Shown: positions 24,689 through 32,475 of the stretch, in pieces
Layout of the letters: the number at the start of each line of letters is the position of its first letter
Position numbering within the stretch: position 1 is the stretch's first letter
Assembly (NCBI RefSeq): GCF_003259845.1
Contig: NZ_QLMJ01000003.1
Location: 62,001-126,000 of the forward strand
Length of the DNA: 64,000 nucleotides
Source of the DNA: Actinoplanes lutulentus
GTDB lineage: Bacteria; Actinomycetota; Actinomycetes; Mycobacteriales; Micromonosporaceae
Reading direction: 5' to 3'
Position numbers and translations under genes: made by a program
The notes under the pieces: model-generated
Told to the model about the DNA's origin: nothing
Databases searched by the model: none
The model's input: the letters and a program-made list of their open reading frames with translations, nothing else

Positions 24689-24704
24689 TGTGACCTGGAT
24701 CACA
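24689..24704. promoter_or_regulatory. CRP/GlxR-type binding palindrome
   Basis: TGTGACCTGGATCACA, a perfect TGTGA-N6-TCACA dyad, the consensus for CRP-family regulators including actinobacterial Crp/GlxR. It lies 7 bp past the DUF1360 stop and about 305 bp before the ANTAR start, on that gene's upstream side. Confidence 0.6.
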
Positions 24705-24710
24705 TCCAGA

Positions 24711-25214
24711 TCAACCCTCCGCCTTCTCCTTCGCCATCGAGTACGCCATCTGGAGGAAGTCGGAGACCGCCGTGGCGGTGAGCACCGTCGCGACGAGCCG
24801 GGTGAACCGGGGAGCGAGCACCAGGCCGCCGGTCAGCCCGGTTGCCACCCAGACGGCCAGGCAGAACGGGCAGGTGACCAGCTCGCCGATGCCGTGCCGG
24901 ACGCTGCTGCCCTCGTCCCGGACCTCCTCGTTGAGCTCCGCGGCGCCGGCCGGTTCGGCGTACCGGGTGAAGGGCGCCCGCAGCGGGCTGGTCACCGAGT
25001 CCTTGGCGATCAACCGGCTGAGCTTGTGTGTGGCGATCGAGATCAGCGCCACATCGGCGAGAGCCGGACGCTCCGGCACCGGGGCGCCGGTCAGCTTGGC
25101 GGCGGCCACCAGGCTCGCGGACAGGACGCCGAAGGCGCCCATCGTCACGACATAGCCGTCAAGCGGCCGGTGCTCGTGCGGCGAGTACGCCCGGGCCAAA
25201 CGCGCTTGGGTCAT
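24711..25214 (-). CDS. DUF1360 membrane protein
   Basis: A 167-residue membrane protein with about three to four helices ([60 protein letters not shown]). [34 protein letters not shown] and [12 protein letters not shown] are the DUF1360 signatures, found in Bacillus sporulation protein YjcA-like and many actinobacterial proteins of unknown role. The ATG at 25214 has a perfect GGAGGT seven bases upstream; the open frame to 25943 runs antisense through other genes and is not real. It is divergent from the pair at 25302. Confidence 0.88.
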   Translation of the reverse strand: MTQARLARAYSPHEHRPLDGYVVTMGAFGVLSASLVAAAKLTGAPVPERPALADVALISIATHKLSRLIAKDSVTSPLRAPFTRYAEPAGAAELNEEVRDEGSSVRHGIGELVTCPFCLAVWVATGLTGGLVLAPRFTRLVATVLTATAVSDFLQMAYSMAKEKAEG

Positions 25215-25301
25215 CGTGCACCTCCGATCTATTCGGATTCCGTCCGTGAGCACCGTTGCCCGACCCGTCAGGCACCAAACCCACGCCGGTACGCTCGGGG
25301 C

Positions 25302-25736
25302 ATGAGAGGGCTGTGGACACCCGCATGGATGGCCCGTCATCTGCTCGCGATCGTGCTGACCGCGGGCTGTCTCGGCCTGGGCTGGTGGCAGTTCAGCCGC
25401 GCGACCTCCGGCAACTCGATCAGCTGGGGCTACATGTTCCAGTGGCCGGTCTTCGGCGGCTTCGTGGTCTTCATCTGGCTCCGCGAGGTCCAGCTGGCCA
25501 AGCGCAAGGCCGCCGGCGAGCCGCTGGAGGAGCCCGACGCTCCCGCGCCGGAGACGCCGCGCGCTCCCGGCGCCCCGGTCACCTTCGGCCGCCCGGTGCG
25601 CGTCAGCGCCCGTCCGTCCGCTGCGGACGGCGACGACCCGGAGCTGGACGCGTACAACGATTACCTGGCCTGGCTCGCTGCCCACCCGGGCGCCCGGCAC
25701 ATCGATTACCCCGGCCGCACCCAAGCAGAGAAGTAG
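25302..25736 (+). CDS. Small membrane protein of unknown function, paired with DUF3817
   Basis: A 144-residue protein with two N-terminal helices (about 11-28, [19 protein letters not shown], and 41-60, [20 protein letters not shown]), then a cytoplasmic Pro/Ala-rich linker and a C-terminal segment rich in Asp/Tyr ([28 protein letters not shown]). The GLGWWQ element is faintly SURF1-like, but the protein is much too short. It resembles small actinobacterial proteins found next to DUF3817 genes. The ATG has TACGCT six bases upstream and no Shine-Dalgarno, so it is probably leaderless. The next gene starts 12 bp after its stop. Confidence 0.82.
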   Translation: MRGLWTPAWMARHLLAIVLTAGCLGLGWWQFSRATSGNSISWGYMFQWPVFGGFVVFIWLREVQLAKRKAAGEPLEEPDAPAPETPRAPGAPVTFGRPVRVSARPSAADGDDPELDAYNDYLAWLAAHPGARHIDYPGRTQAEK

Positions 25737-25748
25737 GAGACACCCGCC

Positions 25749-26075
25749 GTGCAGGGAGCCCTGACCCGTTACCGGACCATCGCCTGGATCGTCGGCGTCG
25801 TCCTCATCGCCCTGGTCGTGGTCGGCATGCCGCTGAAGTACCTGGGCGACAACCCGATCGTCGTCGAGACCGTCGGGCCCTTCCACGGCTTCCTCTACAT
25901 GGTTTATCTGGTGCTCACGTTCGACCTGTCGCGCCGCGCGCACTGGCCGTTCAGCCGAATGCTGCTCGTGATGTTGTCCGGCACCATTCCGTTCCTCTCG
26001 TTCTGGGCCGAGCGCAAGGTCACGAAGAACTGGGTTCCGGTCGCTGACAATTCACGCTTAGCTGTTGTGGAATGA
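25749..26075 (+). CDS. DUF3817 integral membrane protein
   Basis: A 108-residue protein with three helices (TIAWIVGVVLIALVVVGMPLKY; GFLYMVYLVLTFDLSRRA; MLLVMLSGTIPFLSFWAERKV). ETVGPFHGFLYMVYLV and GTIPFLSFWAERKV are the DUF3817 signatures. The function is unknown. The GTG at 25749 is preceded by TAGGAGA about 9 bases upstream; the gene is cotranscribed with the one at 25302. Confidence 0.9.
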   Translation: MQGALTRYRTIAWIVGVVLIALVVVGMPLKYLGDNPIVVETVGPFHGFLYMVYLVLTFDLSRRAHWPFSRMLLVMLSGTIPFLSFWAERKVTKNWVPVADNSRLAVVE

Positions 26076-26169
26076 CAGTCCGTTATCGGGATTAATCGCA
26101 CAACAGCGACTATTGGCATAAATCACTCGGCCAGGTCTTGATTTCTTTTCTCCCGCCGATAAGTTGATG

Positions 26170-26360
26170 CGGTTGGTTCGGTCCGCAGCCACAAACCCTC
26201 CTGTGGCGCCGGCCAACGCCGCCGAATCAATCGCGGCCATCCGGCGCCTTCTCCCCCTACGGTGCCGGCAACCGCGAACCGAACCGGGGACGGCTGGGCC
26301 TTCTTCCCGCCCACGCCCGTCGGACCGCTCCCGGTAGGCGGCGCAGCGGAAGAAAGGCCC
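26170..26360 (+). promoter_or_regulatory. Candidate c-di-AMP (ydaO/yuaA-type) riboswitch leader
   Basis: A leader of about 290 bp precedes an NlpC/P60 hydrolase gene, the classic actinobacterial location of c-di-AMP riboswitches. Conserved-looking blocks appear in the family order: GCCGAATC (26221-26228), ACCGGGGAC (26283-26291), then a CCCGTCGGACCGC (26316 onwards) and CGGTAGGCGG (26332-26341) block resembling the CCCGUCAGCUAACCUCGUAGGCG signature. A stem of GGGCCTTCTTCC (26296-26307) with GGAAGAAAGGCCC (26348-26360) encloses it and contains the probable Shine-Dalgarno. The GGGTGAAT block is not found, so this may be a divergent form. Confidence 0.5.
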
Positions 26361-26368
26361 TCTGACCA

Positions 26369-27328
26369 GTGCCACACCCCCGTACCCGGCTCCGGGCGCT
26401 CGTGGTCGCACTCACCGCGTTCGCGATCACCCTGTCGGGAGCCAGTGCCGCGCATGCGGCGCCGTCCGCCGAGCTCAAAAAGAAGATCAAGGCGGCCGAG
26501 GAGAAGCTGGAAGACGTCGCCGAGTCGTACAACAAGATGCGGCTCGAACTCAAGGAAACCAAGGCCGAGTCGAAGCAGCTCGAATCTTCGCTGAAGCCGA
26601 CCGAGATCGCCCTCGCCGCGGCCACCGCCAAGGTGGAGACGATCGCCACCACGACGTACATGCAGGGCCGTCCCGGTGGGATGACCGTCCTGGTCGCCGG
26701 CGACCAGGGCAGCCTCCTGGAGCGTCTCACGTTCCTTGAGCAGATCTCCCGGACGAACCAGCAGAACATCGACACGTACACCGAGACCACTCAGACGTTC
26801 GCGGAACGCAAGGCCGCTCTCAAGACGACCCAGGCCAAGCAGACCGCGCAGGTCAAGGAACTCGCCAAGCGCAAGGACAAGATCGAGGGCGACCTCGACG
26901 ACCTGTACGACATGCGCGAGGCGGCGTACGGCAGTGCCACCGAGGACTCCGGGTCCTACACCGGCAAGATCCCGAGCATCGCCGGCTCGGCGGGCACGGC
27001 GGTCACCTACGCCTTCAACGCCATCGGCAAGCCGTACGGGTACGGCGACGACGGTCCCAGCTCCTACGACTGCTCGGGGCTGACCTCGGCGGCGTGGGCG
27101 GCGGCGGGCAAGTCACTGCCACACAACGCGGCCGCGCAGTACAGCGCCACCGCACGGATCAGCAAGGCCGACCTCAAGCCGGGCGACCTGATCTTCTACC
27201 GATCGAACGGGCACGTCGCGCTCTACGTCGGCGACGGCAAGATCATCGACGCGCCGTCGGCGGGCCGGGACGTGCTGTATCGCGGCATGAACATCATGAC
27301 CCCGAACGGATACGGCCGAGTGAAGTAA
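26369..27328 (+). CDS. Secreted NlpC/P60 peptidoglycan endopeptidase with coiled coil
   Basis: A 319-residue cell-wall hydrolase cleaving stem peptides. It has a signal peptide 1-30 (cut near AHA-AP), a long coiled coil (about 33-185, AELKKKIKAAEEKLEDVAESYNKMRLELKETKAESKQLESSL) and an NlpC/P60 domain (208-319) with Cys235 in YDCSGLTSAAW, His282 in GHVALYVGDG and a third polar residue near IIDAPSAGRDV. The layout is that of RipA/CwlO-type division or growth hydrolases, whose coiled coil is regulated by FtsEX or other partners. It starts at GTG 26369 with AAAGG 11 bases upstream. The leader region suggests second-messenger control. Confidence 0.93.
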   Translation: MPHPRTRLRALVVALTAFAITLSGASAAHAAPSAELKKKIKAAEEKLEDVAESYNKMRLELKETKAESKQLESSLKPTEIALAAATAKVETIATTTYMQGRPGGMTVLVAGDQGSLLERLTFLEQISRTNQQNIDTYTETTQTFAERKAALKTTQAKQTAQVKELAKRKDKIEGDLDDLYDMREAAYGSATEDSGSYTGKIPSIAGSAGTAVTYAFNAIGKPYGYGDDGPSSYDCSGLTSAAWAAAGKSLPHNAAAQYSATARISKADLKPGDLIFYRSNGHVALYVGDGKIIDAPSAGRDVLYRGMNIMTPNGYGRVK

Positions 27329-27339
27329 CACCAGGCACG

Positions 27340-27375
27340 AAAAGGCCGGCGCCCCTCGGGGTGCCGGCCTTTTTG
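27340..27375. terminator. Bidirectional terminator
   Basis: AAAAGGCCGGC.. pairs with ..GCCGGCCTTTT over about 16 bp with one mismatch and a 3-4 nt loop, flanked by A and T runs on either side. It serves the convergent NlpC/P60 and sigma-factor genes. Confidence 0.93.
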
Positions 27376-27382
27376 TCTACTC

Positions 27383-28384
27383 TCAGGCGGCCTGGAGGCC
27401 CTCGGCCCGGGCCAGCTCACGCAGCCGGCCGAGCGCCTGGATCTCCAGCTGGCGGATGCGCTCGCGGCTCAGCGAGAAGCGCGAGGCCACCTCGGTCAGC
27501 GAGTGCTCGCGGCCGTCCTCGAGGCCGTAACGCGCCCGCATGATGCCGGCCGACCGGTCGTCCAGGTGGTTCAGCAGGCCCTCGATGCGCTGGCGCTCCA
27601 GGGCGCTCAGCACGATCTCCTCCGGGGAGGGGGCGTCGCTGTCGGCGACCAGGTCGCCGAGGTTGGTGTCGCCGTCGTCGCCGACGGGGGTGTCCAGGGA
27701 GACGGTGTCCTGAGCCCAGCGGGTGAGCTCGTTGACCCGCTCCACTGTCACACCGAGCGCCGCGGCGATCTGCTCCGGCTCGGGGTCGCCGCCCAGCTCA
27801 CGGACGAGCTGACGGGTGACGTTGCGCATCCGGTTGACGTCCTCGACCAGGTGCACGGGGAGACGGACGGTGCGCTCCTGCTGAGCGATGGCCCGGCTGA
27901 TCGCCTGGCGCACCCACCAGGTGGCGTAGGTGGAGAACTTGAAGCCCTTTTCGTAGTCGAACTTCTCGACCGCGCGGACCAGGCCGGTGTTGCCCTCCTG
28001 GATCAGGTCGAGCATCGGCATGCCGGACCGCACGTAGCGTCGTGCGATCGAGACGACCAGCCGCAGGTTGGCTCGGATGAACAGGTCCTTCGAGTGCTGG
28101 CCGTCGGAAACGATCCGCTCCAGCTCTTCCCGGCTCACACCACGCCGTTCCTCACCCTGATCGAGCAGGTGCTGAGCGTAGAGGCCCGCCTCGATCGCCC
28201 GAGAGAGCTGTACCTCTCGCTCGGCGTCCAACAGCGGCGTCCGGGAGATCTCGTGCAGGTAGACTCCGACGAGGTCGCGCTCCTCGGCGACCTGATCGGT
28301 ACGCATCACGGTGTTCTTCTCCACGTTGCCCACGGTCCCCTCATTGCCGTCACTAACCCTGTTACGGGCATTACCTGCGTCCAT
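27383..28384 (-). CDS. RNA polymerase sigma-70 factor, group 2 (HrdB/SigB-like)
   Basis: A 333-residue primary-like sigma factor. Region 1.2 is DLVGVYLHEISRTPLLDAEREVQLSRAIEAG; regions 2.1-2.4 are FIRANLRLVVSIARRYVRSGMPMLDLIQEGNTGLVRAVEKFDYEKGFKFSTYATWWVRQAISRAIAQQERTVRLPVHLVEDVNRM; region 3 follows; region 4 ends in SLTEVASRFSLSRERIRQLEIQALGRLRELA. It lacks the long N-terminal region 1.1 of the housekeeping factor, and its length is close to mycobacterial SigB, so it is probably a non-essential group 2 factor. The ATG at 28384 has GGGAGAGGG just upstream. A later ATG at 28306 is possible. The -10 recognition residues suggest TAnnnT promoters like those in this window. Confidence 0.93.
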   Translation of the reverse strand: MDAGNARNRVSDGNEGTVGNVEKNTVMRTDQVAEERDLVGVYLHEISRTPLLDAEREVQLSRAIEAGLYAQHLLDQGEERRGVSREELERIVSDGQHSKDLFIRANLRLVVSIARRYVRSGMPMLDLIQEGNTGLVRAVEKFDYEKGFKFSTYATWWVRQAISRAIAQQERTVRLPVHLVEDVNRMRNVTRQLVRELGGDPEPEQIAAALGVTVERVNELTRWAQDTVSLDTPVGDDGDTNLGDLVADSDAPSPEEIVLSALERQRIEGLLNHLDDRSAGIMRARYGLEDGREHSLTEVASRFSLSRERIRQLEIQALGRLRELARAEGLQAA

Positions 28385-28917
28385 CAGCCCTCTCCCGTAA
28401 CGTCCGCAGCACGTGCATTGCGGTTGCTGACATCCACATAACAAATTGCAGCCTGCACTGATTCCGGCTGGCGGATCGAAAGTGTCACGAACGCCTGGGT
28501 GATAGCTGAGAACCCAGTGCGGGGAAGCTGAGTGCGGTCTCTTGCGGTCTGTCGTGTAGACAGCCGGATACCCGTCGCGCGTCTCTCATAACACCATCGG
28601 CCTCTCATCGATCACAGCGACGGGCATCACCCTGGGCTACGCGATGCTCGTCACCCCGAAGTACGGAAAACGCACTCGGCGGGTTCATGTGCAGCATCGG
28701 CCGGCCGATGACGGGCCTGAAACAAACGCCACGGGCAAAAGATCCCCGCACTTGGGCGCACGAACGGGACCACCGGTCACAATGCGCCACGCCGCCCCGC
28801 AGATCACTCGCCCACACGGGTGACGCCGCATCTAACGGGAACATTCCCAGGTGGCAGCCAGGTAGCCCGCACAAGTGAGCAAAAGCACAGACACCGCCGT
28901 GTGACAAGCTTCGGCGC
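28385..28917. other. Intergenic region between sigma factor and SDR
   Basis: 533 bp between divergent genes, less GC-rich near 28430-28480 (likely promoter of the sigma gene). Open frames here, including one of 158 codons on the minus strand, lack start-site or codon support. No RNA gene was recognised; a long sigma-gene leader is possible. Confidence 0.5.
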
Positions 28918-29607
28918 ATGACGGACACGCGTACCGCGCTCGTGACGGGCGGCACCGGCGGATTGGGCTCCGCGACGATCTCTGCGTTTCTCGCGGCGGG
29001 ATGGCGGGTGGTCGCCCCGGCCCGCCCTGGAACAGCCGCGCGGCTTCCCGCGGGCGCGATCCCGGTGGATGCGGATCTCACCGACGCGGCTCAGGTCAGA
29101 GCCGCGGCCGAGGCGGCGGCAAGCGACCAGCGCGCCCCCCTCAAGGCGGTGGTCAATCTCGCCGGTGGGTACGCCGGAAGCGGGCTGATCGCCGACACAC
29201 CGGTCGAGGAGTTCGAGGCGATGTTCGCGGCGAACCTGCGACCGACGTACCTGACCACGGCGGCCGCGCTGCCGCACCTGGTGGCCGCGGGCGGCGGCTC
29301 GGTCATCTGTGTCTCGTCCCGTGCCGCGGTGTCGCCGTTCCCCGGAGCGGCCGGGTACGTGACCTCCAAGGCCGCCGTGCTGGCGTTCGCCGAGACGGTC
29401 GCGGTCGAGTACAAGAAGCAGCACGTGCGCTGCAACACGGTCCTGCCCAGCATCATCGACACGCCTGCGAACCGGGCAGCCCAGCCGGATGCCGACGTCA
29501 GCCGCTGGGTCAGCCCCGAGGAGATCGCCGCGGTGATCCTCTTCCTGGCCTCGGACGCGTCCGCGCCGACCAGCGGCGCCCGGATCCCCGTTTACGGCGC
29601 GGCCTGA
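28918..29607 (+). CDS. Short-chain dehydrogenase/reductase
   Basis: A 229-residue SDR. The cofactor motif is TGGTGGLG (10-17); NLAGGYAGSG is the NAG-equivalent; the catalytic Ser is in VICVSSRAAVSPFPGAAGYVTSK, with Tyr and Lys in YxxxK; the C-terminal segment is NTVLPSIIDTPANRAAQPDADVSRWVSPEEIAAVILFLASDASAPTSGARIPVYGAA. VDADLTD suggests NADP or NAD without a clear specificity. The substrate is unknown. It stands alone and convergent with the kinase-like gene at 29636. Confidence 0.92.
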   Translation: MTDTRTALVTGGTGGLGSATISAFLAAGWRVVAPARPGTAARLPAGAIPVDADLTDAAQVRAAAEAAASDQRAPLKAVVNLAGGYAGSGLIADTPVEEFEAMFAANLRPTYLTTAAALPHLVAAGGGSVICVSSRAAVSPFPGAAGYVTSKAAVLAFAETVAVEYKKQHVRCNTVLPSIIDTPANRAAQPDADVSRWVSPEEIAAVILFLASDASAPTSGARIPVYGAA

Positions 29608-29635
29608 GTTTTCGGTCTCCGAGGGGCTCCAGCGC

Positions 29636-30379
29636 TCAGAGTGACTCCGCGAGCTGCAGTCCGAGCATCGCGAAGGCGGCCAGCAGCGGCGCGGCGGCGA
29701 GCACCAGCGTGCGCGTCGCCGGCCGGTGCCGCGGCGCGGGCACGACCACCGGCCGGGCCGCCATCCGGACTTTCAGCTCACGCTGGATCTCGGCGGCCAC
29801 CTCGTCCGGAGTGCCGTTCGCGTCGATCACCACGAAGGCAGGGAACTCCGGCAGCGAGCGATAGGCGGCATCGGCGGCCCTCAGGTAGTCCATCTCCTCG
29901 TGGTCGTACCCGCGGCGGTCGATCCGCAGCTGGGCCGCGGCCGGGTCGACCGCGAGCAGGAACGTGACGTCCGGCGCCGGGAACAGCCGGTACGCGAGCC
30001 GCGCCCGGCGCTCGGCGACCGGCTTCGCCCCGCGGGCCCGCAGGCTCGCGTACTGGCAGTACGCGTACCGGTCCATCACCGCGATGTCCCTGGCGAACGC
30101 GCGGCGCAGAATCGTGCGCAGAATGGCGAGCCAGCGCAGCACCGACTCGATGCCGAGCATCGCCCGGCGGCCCACCAGTTCCTCGGCGTCGGCGCGTCCG
30201 AAGAAGCCCGCGACCCGGCCGACCCAGTGGCGGCCGCCGGCGTTACGGCGGTAACCCGCCGCGATCCCGGCGGCGGTCAGCTCATCGGCCAGCCGGTGTG
30301 CCTGGGTCGTCTTTCCGGAGCCGTCGATTCCGATGAGGGCGACGGTCCGGACGGCCGGGGACTTCTGCTGGGGAGCCAT
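29636..30379 (-). CDS. Thymidylate-kinase-like P-loop protein with C-terminal membrane tail
   Basis: A 247-residue protein. The P-loop is GIDGSGKTT (17-25); DRYAYCQYASLRARGAK (about 101-117) is the DR-x motif of thymidylate kinases; RIDRRGYDHEEMDYLRAADAAYRSL supplies the lid-like arginines and YxxxL. Unlike Tmk it has a C-terminal Arg/Pro linker and a hydrophobic segment (about 225-243, LVLAAAPLLAAFAMLGLQL) that should anchor it in the membrane. Housekeeping Tmk proteins are soluble and about 210 residues long. It could act on nucleotides or on another phosphorylated substrate at the membrane. No operon partner; the stop is 29 bp from the SDR stop. Confidence 0.8.
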   Translation of the reverse strand: MAPQQKSPAVRTVALIGIDGSGKTTQAHRLADELTAAGIAAGYRRNAGGRHWVGRVAGFFGRADAEELVGRRAMLGIESVLRWLAILRTILRRAFARDIAVMDRYAYCQYASLRARGAKPVAERRARLAYRLFPAPDVTFLLAVDPAAAQLRIDRRGYDHEEMDYLRAADAAYRSLPEFPAFVVIDANGTPDEVAAEIQRELKVRMAARPVVVPAPRHRPATRTLVLAAAPLLAAFAMLGLQLAESL

Positions 30380-30521
30380 ACCAACTTACGGTAGCGCCGG
30401 CCTGCACGTTCCGTTTCCACATCGTGGGGCGCCTCGGCCGGGCGAGAATGACCTCGGGGGTTCAAGGTGGGACGACTCCGGGTAGTCGTTCACAGACCGG
30501 ACACGGGACCAGGAGGTCGCC

Positions 30522-31103
30522 ATGCCACACCGTGTGGACGAGGGATTGGCCGTCACCTTGAAGCGCGTAGCGTCCACGCTCAAGGGCGCGGACATCCCCT
30601 TCGCGCTGGGCGGGAGCTTCGCCGTGTACGCACGCGGCGGGTACTCCAGCGACCATGACGTGGATTTTCTGATCCGCGAGCAGGACAAGGACCGGGCTCT
30701 GCAGGAGCTGGCGGCGGTCGGTTTCGAAACCGAACAGCCGCCGGAAGACTGGCTGGTCAAGGTATACGACGAGGGCCGGATGGCGGACCTCATCTACCGG
30801 CCGGTGGAGTCACCGGTGACCGACGAGACGCTTCAGGACACCGACCAGATCTCGGTCGAGGCGATATACATGCCGGTCATCTCCGCAAGCCAGCTGATGG
30901 TCCACAAGCTGCTCAGTTACAGCCAGCACTACTGCGATTTCGCCACCGGGCTGCCGGTTGCCCGCTCGCTGCGCGAGCAGATCGACTGGGACCGGGTACG
31001 CCGGGAGACCGCCAAGTCGCCGTACGCGGACGCGTTCTTCGTGCTCCTCGACCGGCTGGACGTGGCGTCGTTCCCGGCCCACGAGCTGAAGGTAGGGGGA
31101 TGA
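30522..31103 (+). CDS. Nucleotidyltransferase-fold protein
   Basis: A 193-residue protein of the polymerase-beta-like NTase superfamily. GADIPFALGGSFAVYARGG (GGS at 30-32) and SDHDVDFLI (Asp44, Asp46, Asp48) supply the GS and DxD metal-binding motifs, followed by FETEQPPEDWLVKVYDEGRMADLIYRP, where the second Asp is the third carboxylate. The domain resembles minimal NTases and AbiEii-like proteins, but no AbiEi-type partner or toxin-antitoxin layout is seen. AGGAGG lies 5-6 bases before the ATG. It opens a tight operon with a BON protein (1-bp gap) and a metallophosphoesterase (4-bp overlap). Confidence 0.82.
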   Translation: MPHRVDEGLAVTLKRVASTLKGADIPFALGGSFAVYARGGYSSDHDVDFLIREQDKDRALQELAAVGFETEQPPEDWLVKVYDEGRMADLIYRPVESPVTDETLQDTDQISVEAIYMPVISASQLMVHKLLSYSQHYCDFATGLPVARSLREQIDWDRVRRETAKSPYADAFFVLLDRLDVASFPAHELKVGG

Positions 31104-31104
31104 G

Positions 31105-31353
31105 ATGACCAACCAGATCGACCTGGAAGCCGAGATCCAGCGACTGCTCACCGAGCACGACCGGATCGCCGAGCAGGGAATCACGATCCAGCGCCGGGAG
31201 CACGCGATAGTCCTCGGCGGGGAGGTGGAGAGCGCTCAGCGCCGCGACGAGATCTGCCGGCAGATCACCGGCCATTTCCCGGAGATCGAGATCACCTGCG
31301 ACATCGGCATCACCCGCGCACAGGCGCCCATCGAGGTGGAGGAGATTTCATGA
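31105..31353 (+). CDS. BON-domain small protein
   Basis: An 82-residue acidic cytosolic protein. RRDEICRQITGHFPEIEITCDIGI, preceded by ITIQRREHAIVLGGEVES, is the BON alpha/beta fold (about 20-70): the conserved glycine is in VLGGEV and hydrophobics follow in place. BON domains usually bind phospholipids or polysaccharides and are often exported; this one has no signal peptide, so the ligand may be cytoplasmic. It lies between the NTase and phosphoesterase genes, overlapping the latter (ATGA), which argues that the three act together. Confidence 0.83.
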   Translation: MTNQIDLEAEIQRLLTEHDRIAEQGITIQRREHAIVLGGEVESAQRRDEICRQITGHFPEIEITCDIGITRAQAPIEVEEIS

Positions 31354-32093
31354 TCCGGATCGCCGCCGTGGGCGACGTCCACGTGGACAAGGACGTTCTG
31401 GGCCGTTACCGGCCCGCCCTGGAGGAACTCCCCGATCGGGCCGACGCGCTGCTGATCGCCGGTGACCTCACCCGGCACGGCACCGTCGAGGAGGCCCGCT
31501 GCTTCGCGACTGAATTCGGCGGGCTCGGCGTACCGGTCGTGGTGGTGCTCGGTAATCACGATCATCAGAGCGACCTTCAGGACGCGGTCACCGGCACGCT
31601 CACCGACGCGGGCATCACCGTGCTGGAAGGCTCGGCGACCGTCCTGGAGATCAACGGCCATCGGCTCGGCATCGCCGGCAGCAAGGGGTTCGGCGGAGGT
31701 TTCGCCGGGGCCTGCGCCAGCAACTTCGGCGAGCGGGAGATGAAGAACTTCGTCGGCACCACCGAGGAGATCTCGGCCCGGCTCGGCGAGGCGCTGCGCT
31801 CGGTCGAGTGTGACGCGCTTGTCGCGCTCACCCATTACGCGCCGGTGCCGGAGACCCTGATCGGCGAGCCGCTGGAGATCTACCCGTTCCTCGGCTGCTA
31901 TCAGCTCGGCCAGGCCATCGACTCGGCGCCGACCGCGCTCGCCCTGCACGGGCACGCGCACCACGGCTCGGAGCGCGGCCGTACGCCCGGCGGCGTTCCG
32001 GTCCGCAACGTGGCGCATCCGGTCATCAAGCAGGCGTACAACGTGTACCAACTGCTGTCTGAAACCGTTGATACCGAACTGTTGCCTGCCTGA
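31350..32093 (+). CDS. Calcineurin-like metallophosphoesterase
   Basis: A 247-residue phosphoesterase. Metal ligands read in order: GDVHVDKD (Asp9, His11), AGDLTRHG (Asp39), LGNHDH (Asn69, His70), then THYAPVP (His) and HGHAHHG. This is a complete dinuclear site. The substrate is unknown: relatives include cyclic-nucleotide and phospholipid phosphodiesterases. Third gene of the NTase-BON-phosphoesterase operon, where an enzyme making a nucleotide signal and one destroying it would be a sensible pair, but that is inference. Confidence 0.9.
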   Translation: MIRIAAVGDVHVDKDVLGRYRPALEELPDRADALLIAGDLTRHGTVEEARCFATEFGGLGVPVVVVLGNHDHQSDLQDAVTGTLTDAGITVLEGSATVLEINGHRLGIAGSKGFGGGFAGACASNFGEREMKNFVGTTEEISARLGEALRSVECDALVALTHYAPVPETLIGEPLEIYPFLGCYQLGQAIDSAPTALALHGHAHHGSERGRTPGGVPVRNVAHPVIKQAYNVYQLLSETVDTELLPA

Positions 32094-32138
32094 TTGATCA
32101 CAGGTTTTCGATTTCCCGGGTCCGGGTAATCGAAGGCC

Positions 32139-32285
32139 ATGGCTCTTCTACTCTGGATTCTCGCCGTCATCCTCGTCGTCTCCGGCATCCTCGCGCTGTT
32201 CCGCAGGCAGGTCCTCTGGGGGGTTGTGCTGATCATCGTCGGCCTCCTCGTCGGCCCCGGTGGAGTCAGCATCTTCAACGTATGA
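32139..32285 (+). CDS. GPGG-motif small membrane protein (48 aa)
   Basis: Translates as MALLLWILAVILVVSGILALFRRQ, then VLWGVVLIIVGLLVGPGGVSIFNV. Two short hydrophobic helices surround an FRRQ turn, and the protein ends in the GPGG motif that defines a family of tiny actinobacterial membrane proteins of unknown role. It is too short for most gene callers. TAATCGAAGG precedes the ATG. It lies 45 bp after the metallophosphoesterase and may be cotranscribed. Confidence 0.8.
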   Translation: MALLLWILAVILVVSGILALFRRQVLWGVVLIIVGLLVGPGGVSIFNV

Positions 32286-32313
32286 CGCCGTGACCCATCC
32301 ACGGCCTTAGCGT

Positions 32314-32384
32314 CAACCGGGGTCGCCGCCGCTTCGTCCGAGATCGAAAGACTCGGGCGGGGCGACGGTGGTCCCGGTTCTCTT
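32314..32384 (+). terminator. Possible terminator after the GPGG gene
   Basis: AACCGGGGTCGCC near 32314 can pair with GGCGAC..CCCGGTT ending near 32384, interrupted by a GGTGGT bulge and followed by CTCTTT. Imperfect, and therefore uncertain. Confidence 0.35.
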
Positions 32385-32475
32385 TGGCCTACTGACGCAC
32401 ATGAGGTGCGATGTACGGTCGCTGATTTCTGACTGAATCCCCCGCGGACGATCGCCGACTCCCGCGAGGTAACCA

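Noticed and set aside
28605..29081. 158-codon minus-strand gene upstream of the SDR
   Set aside because: It overlaps the SDR start on the opposite strand, has a shadow-like composition and no Shine-Dalgarno.
30522..31353. Toxin-antitoxin module (AbiE-like or MNT/HEPN)
   Set aside because: The second gene is a BON protein, not an AbiEi-type or HEPN partner, and the third is a phosphoesterase.
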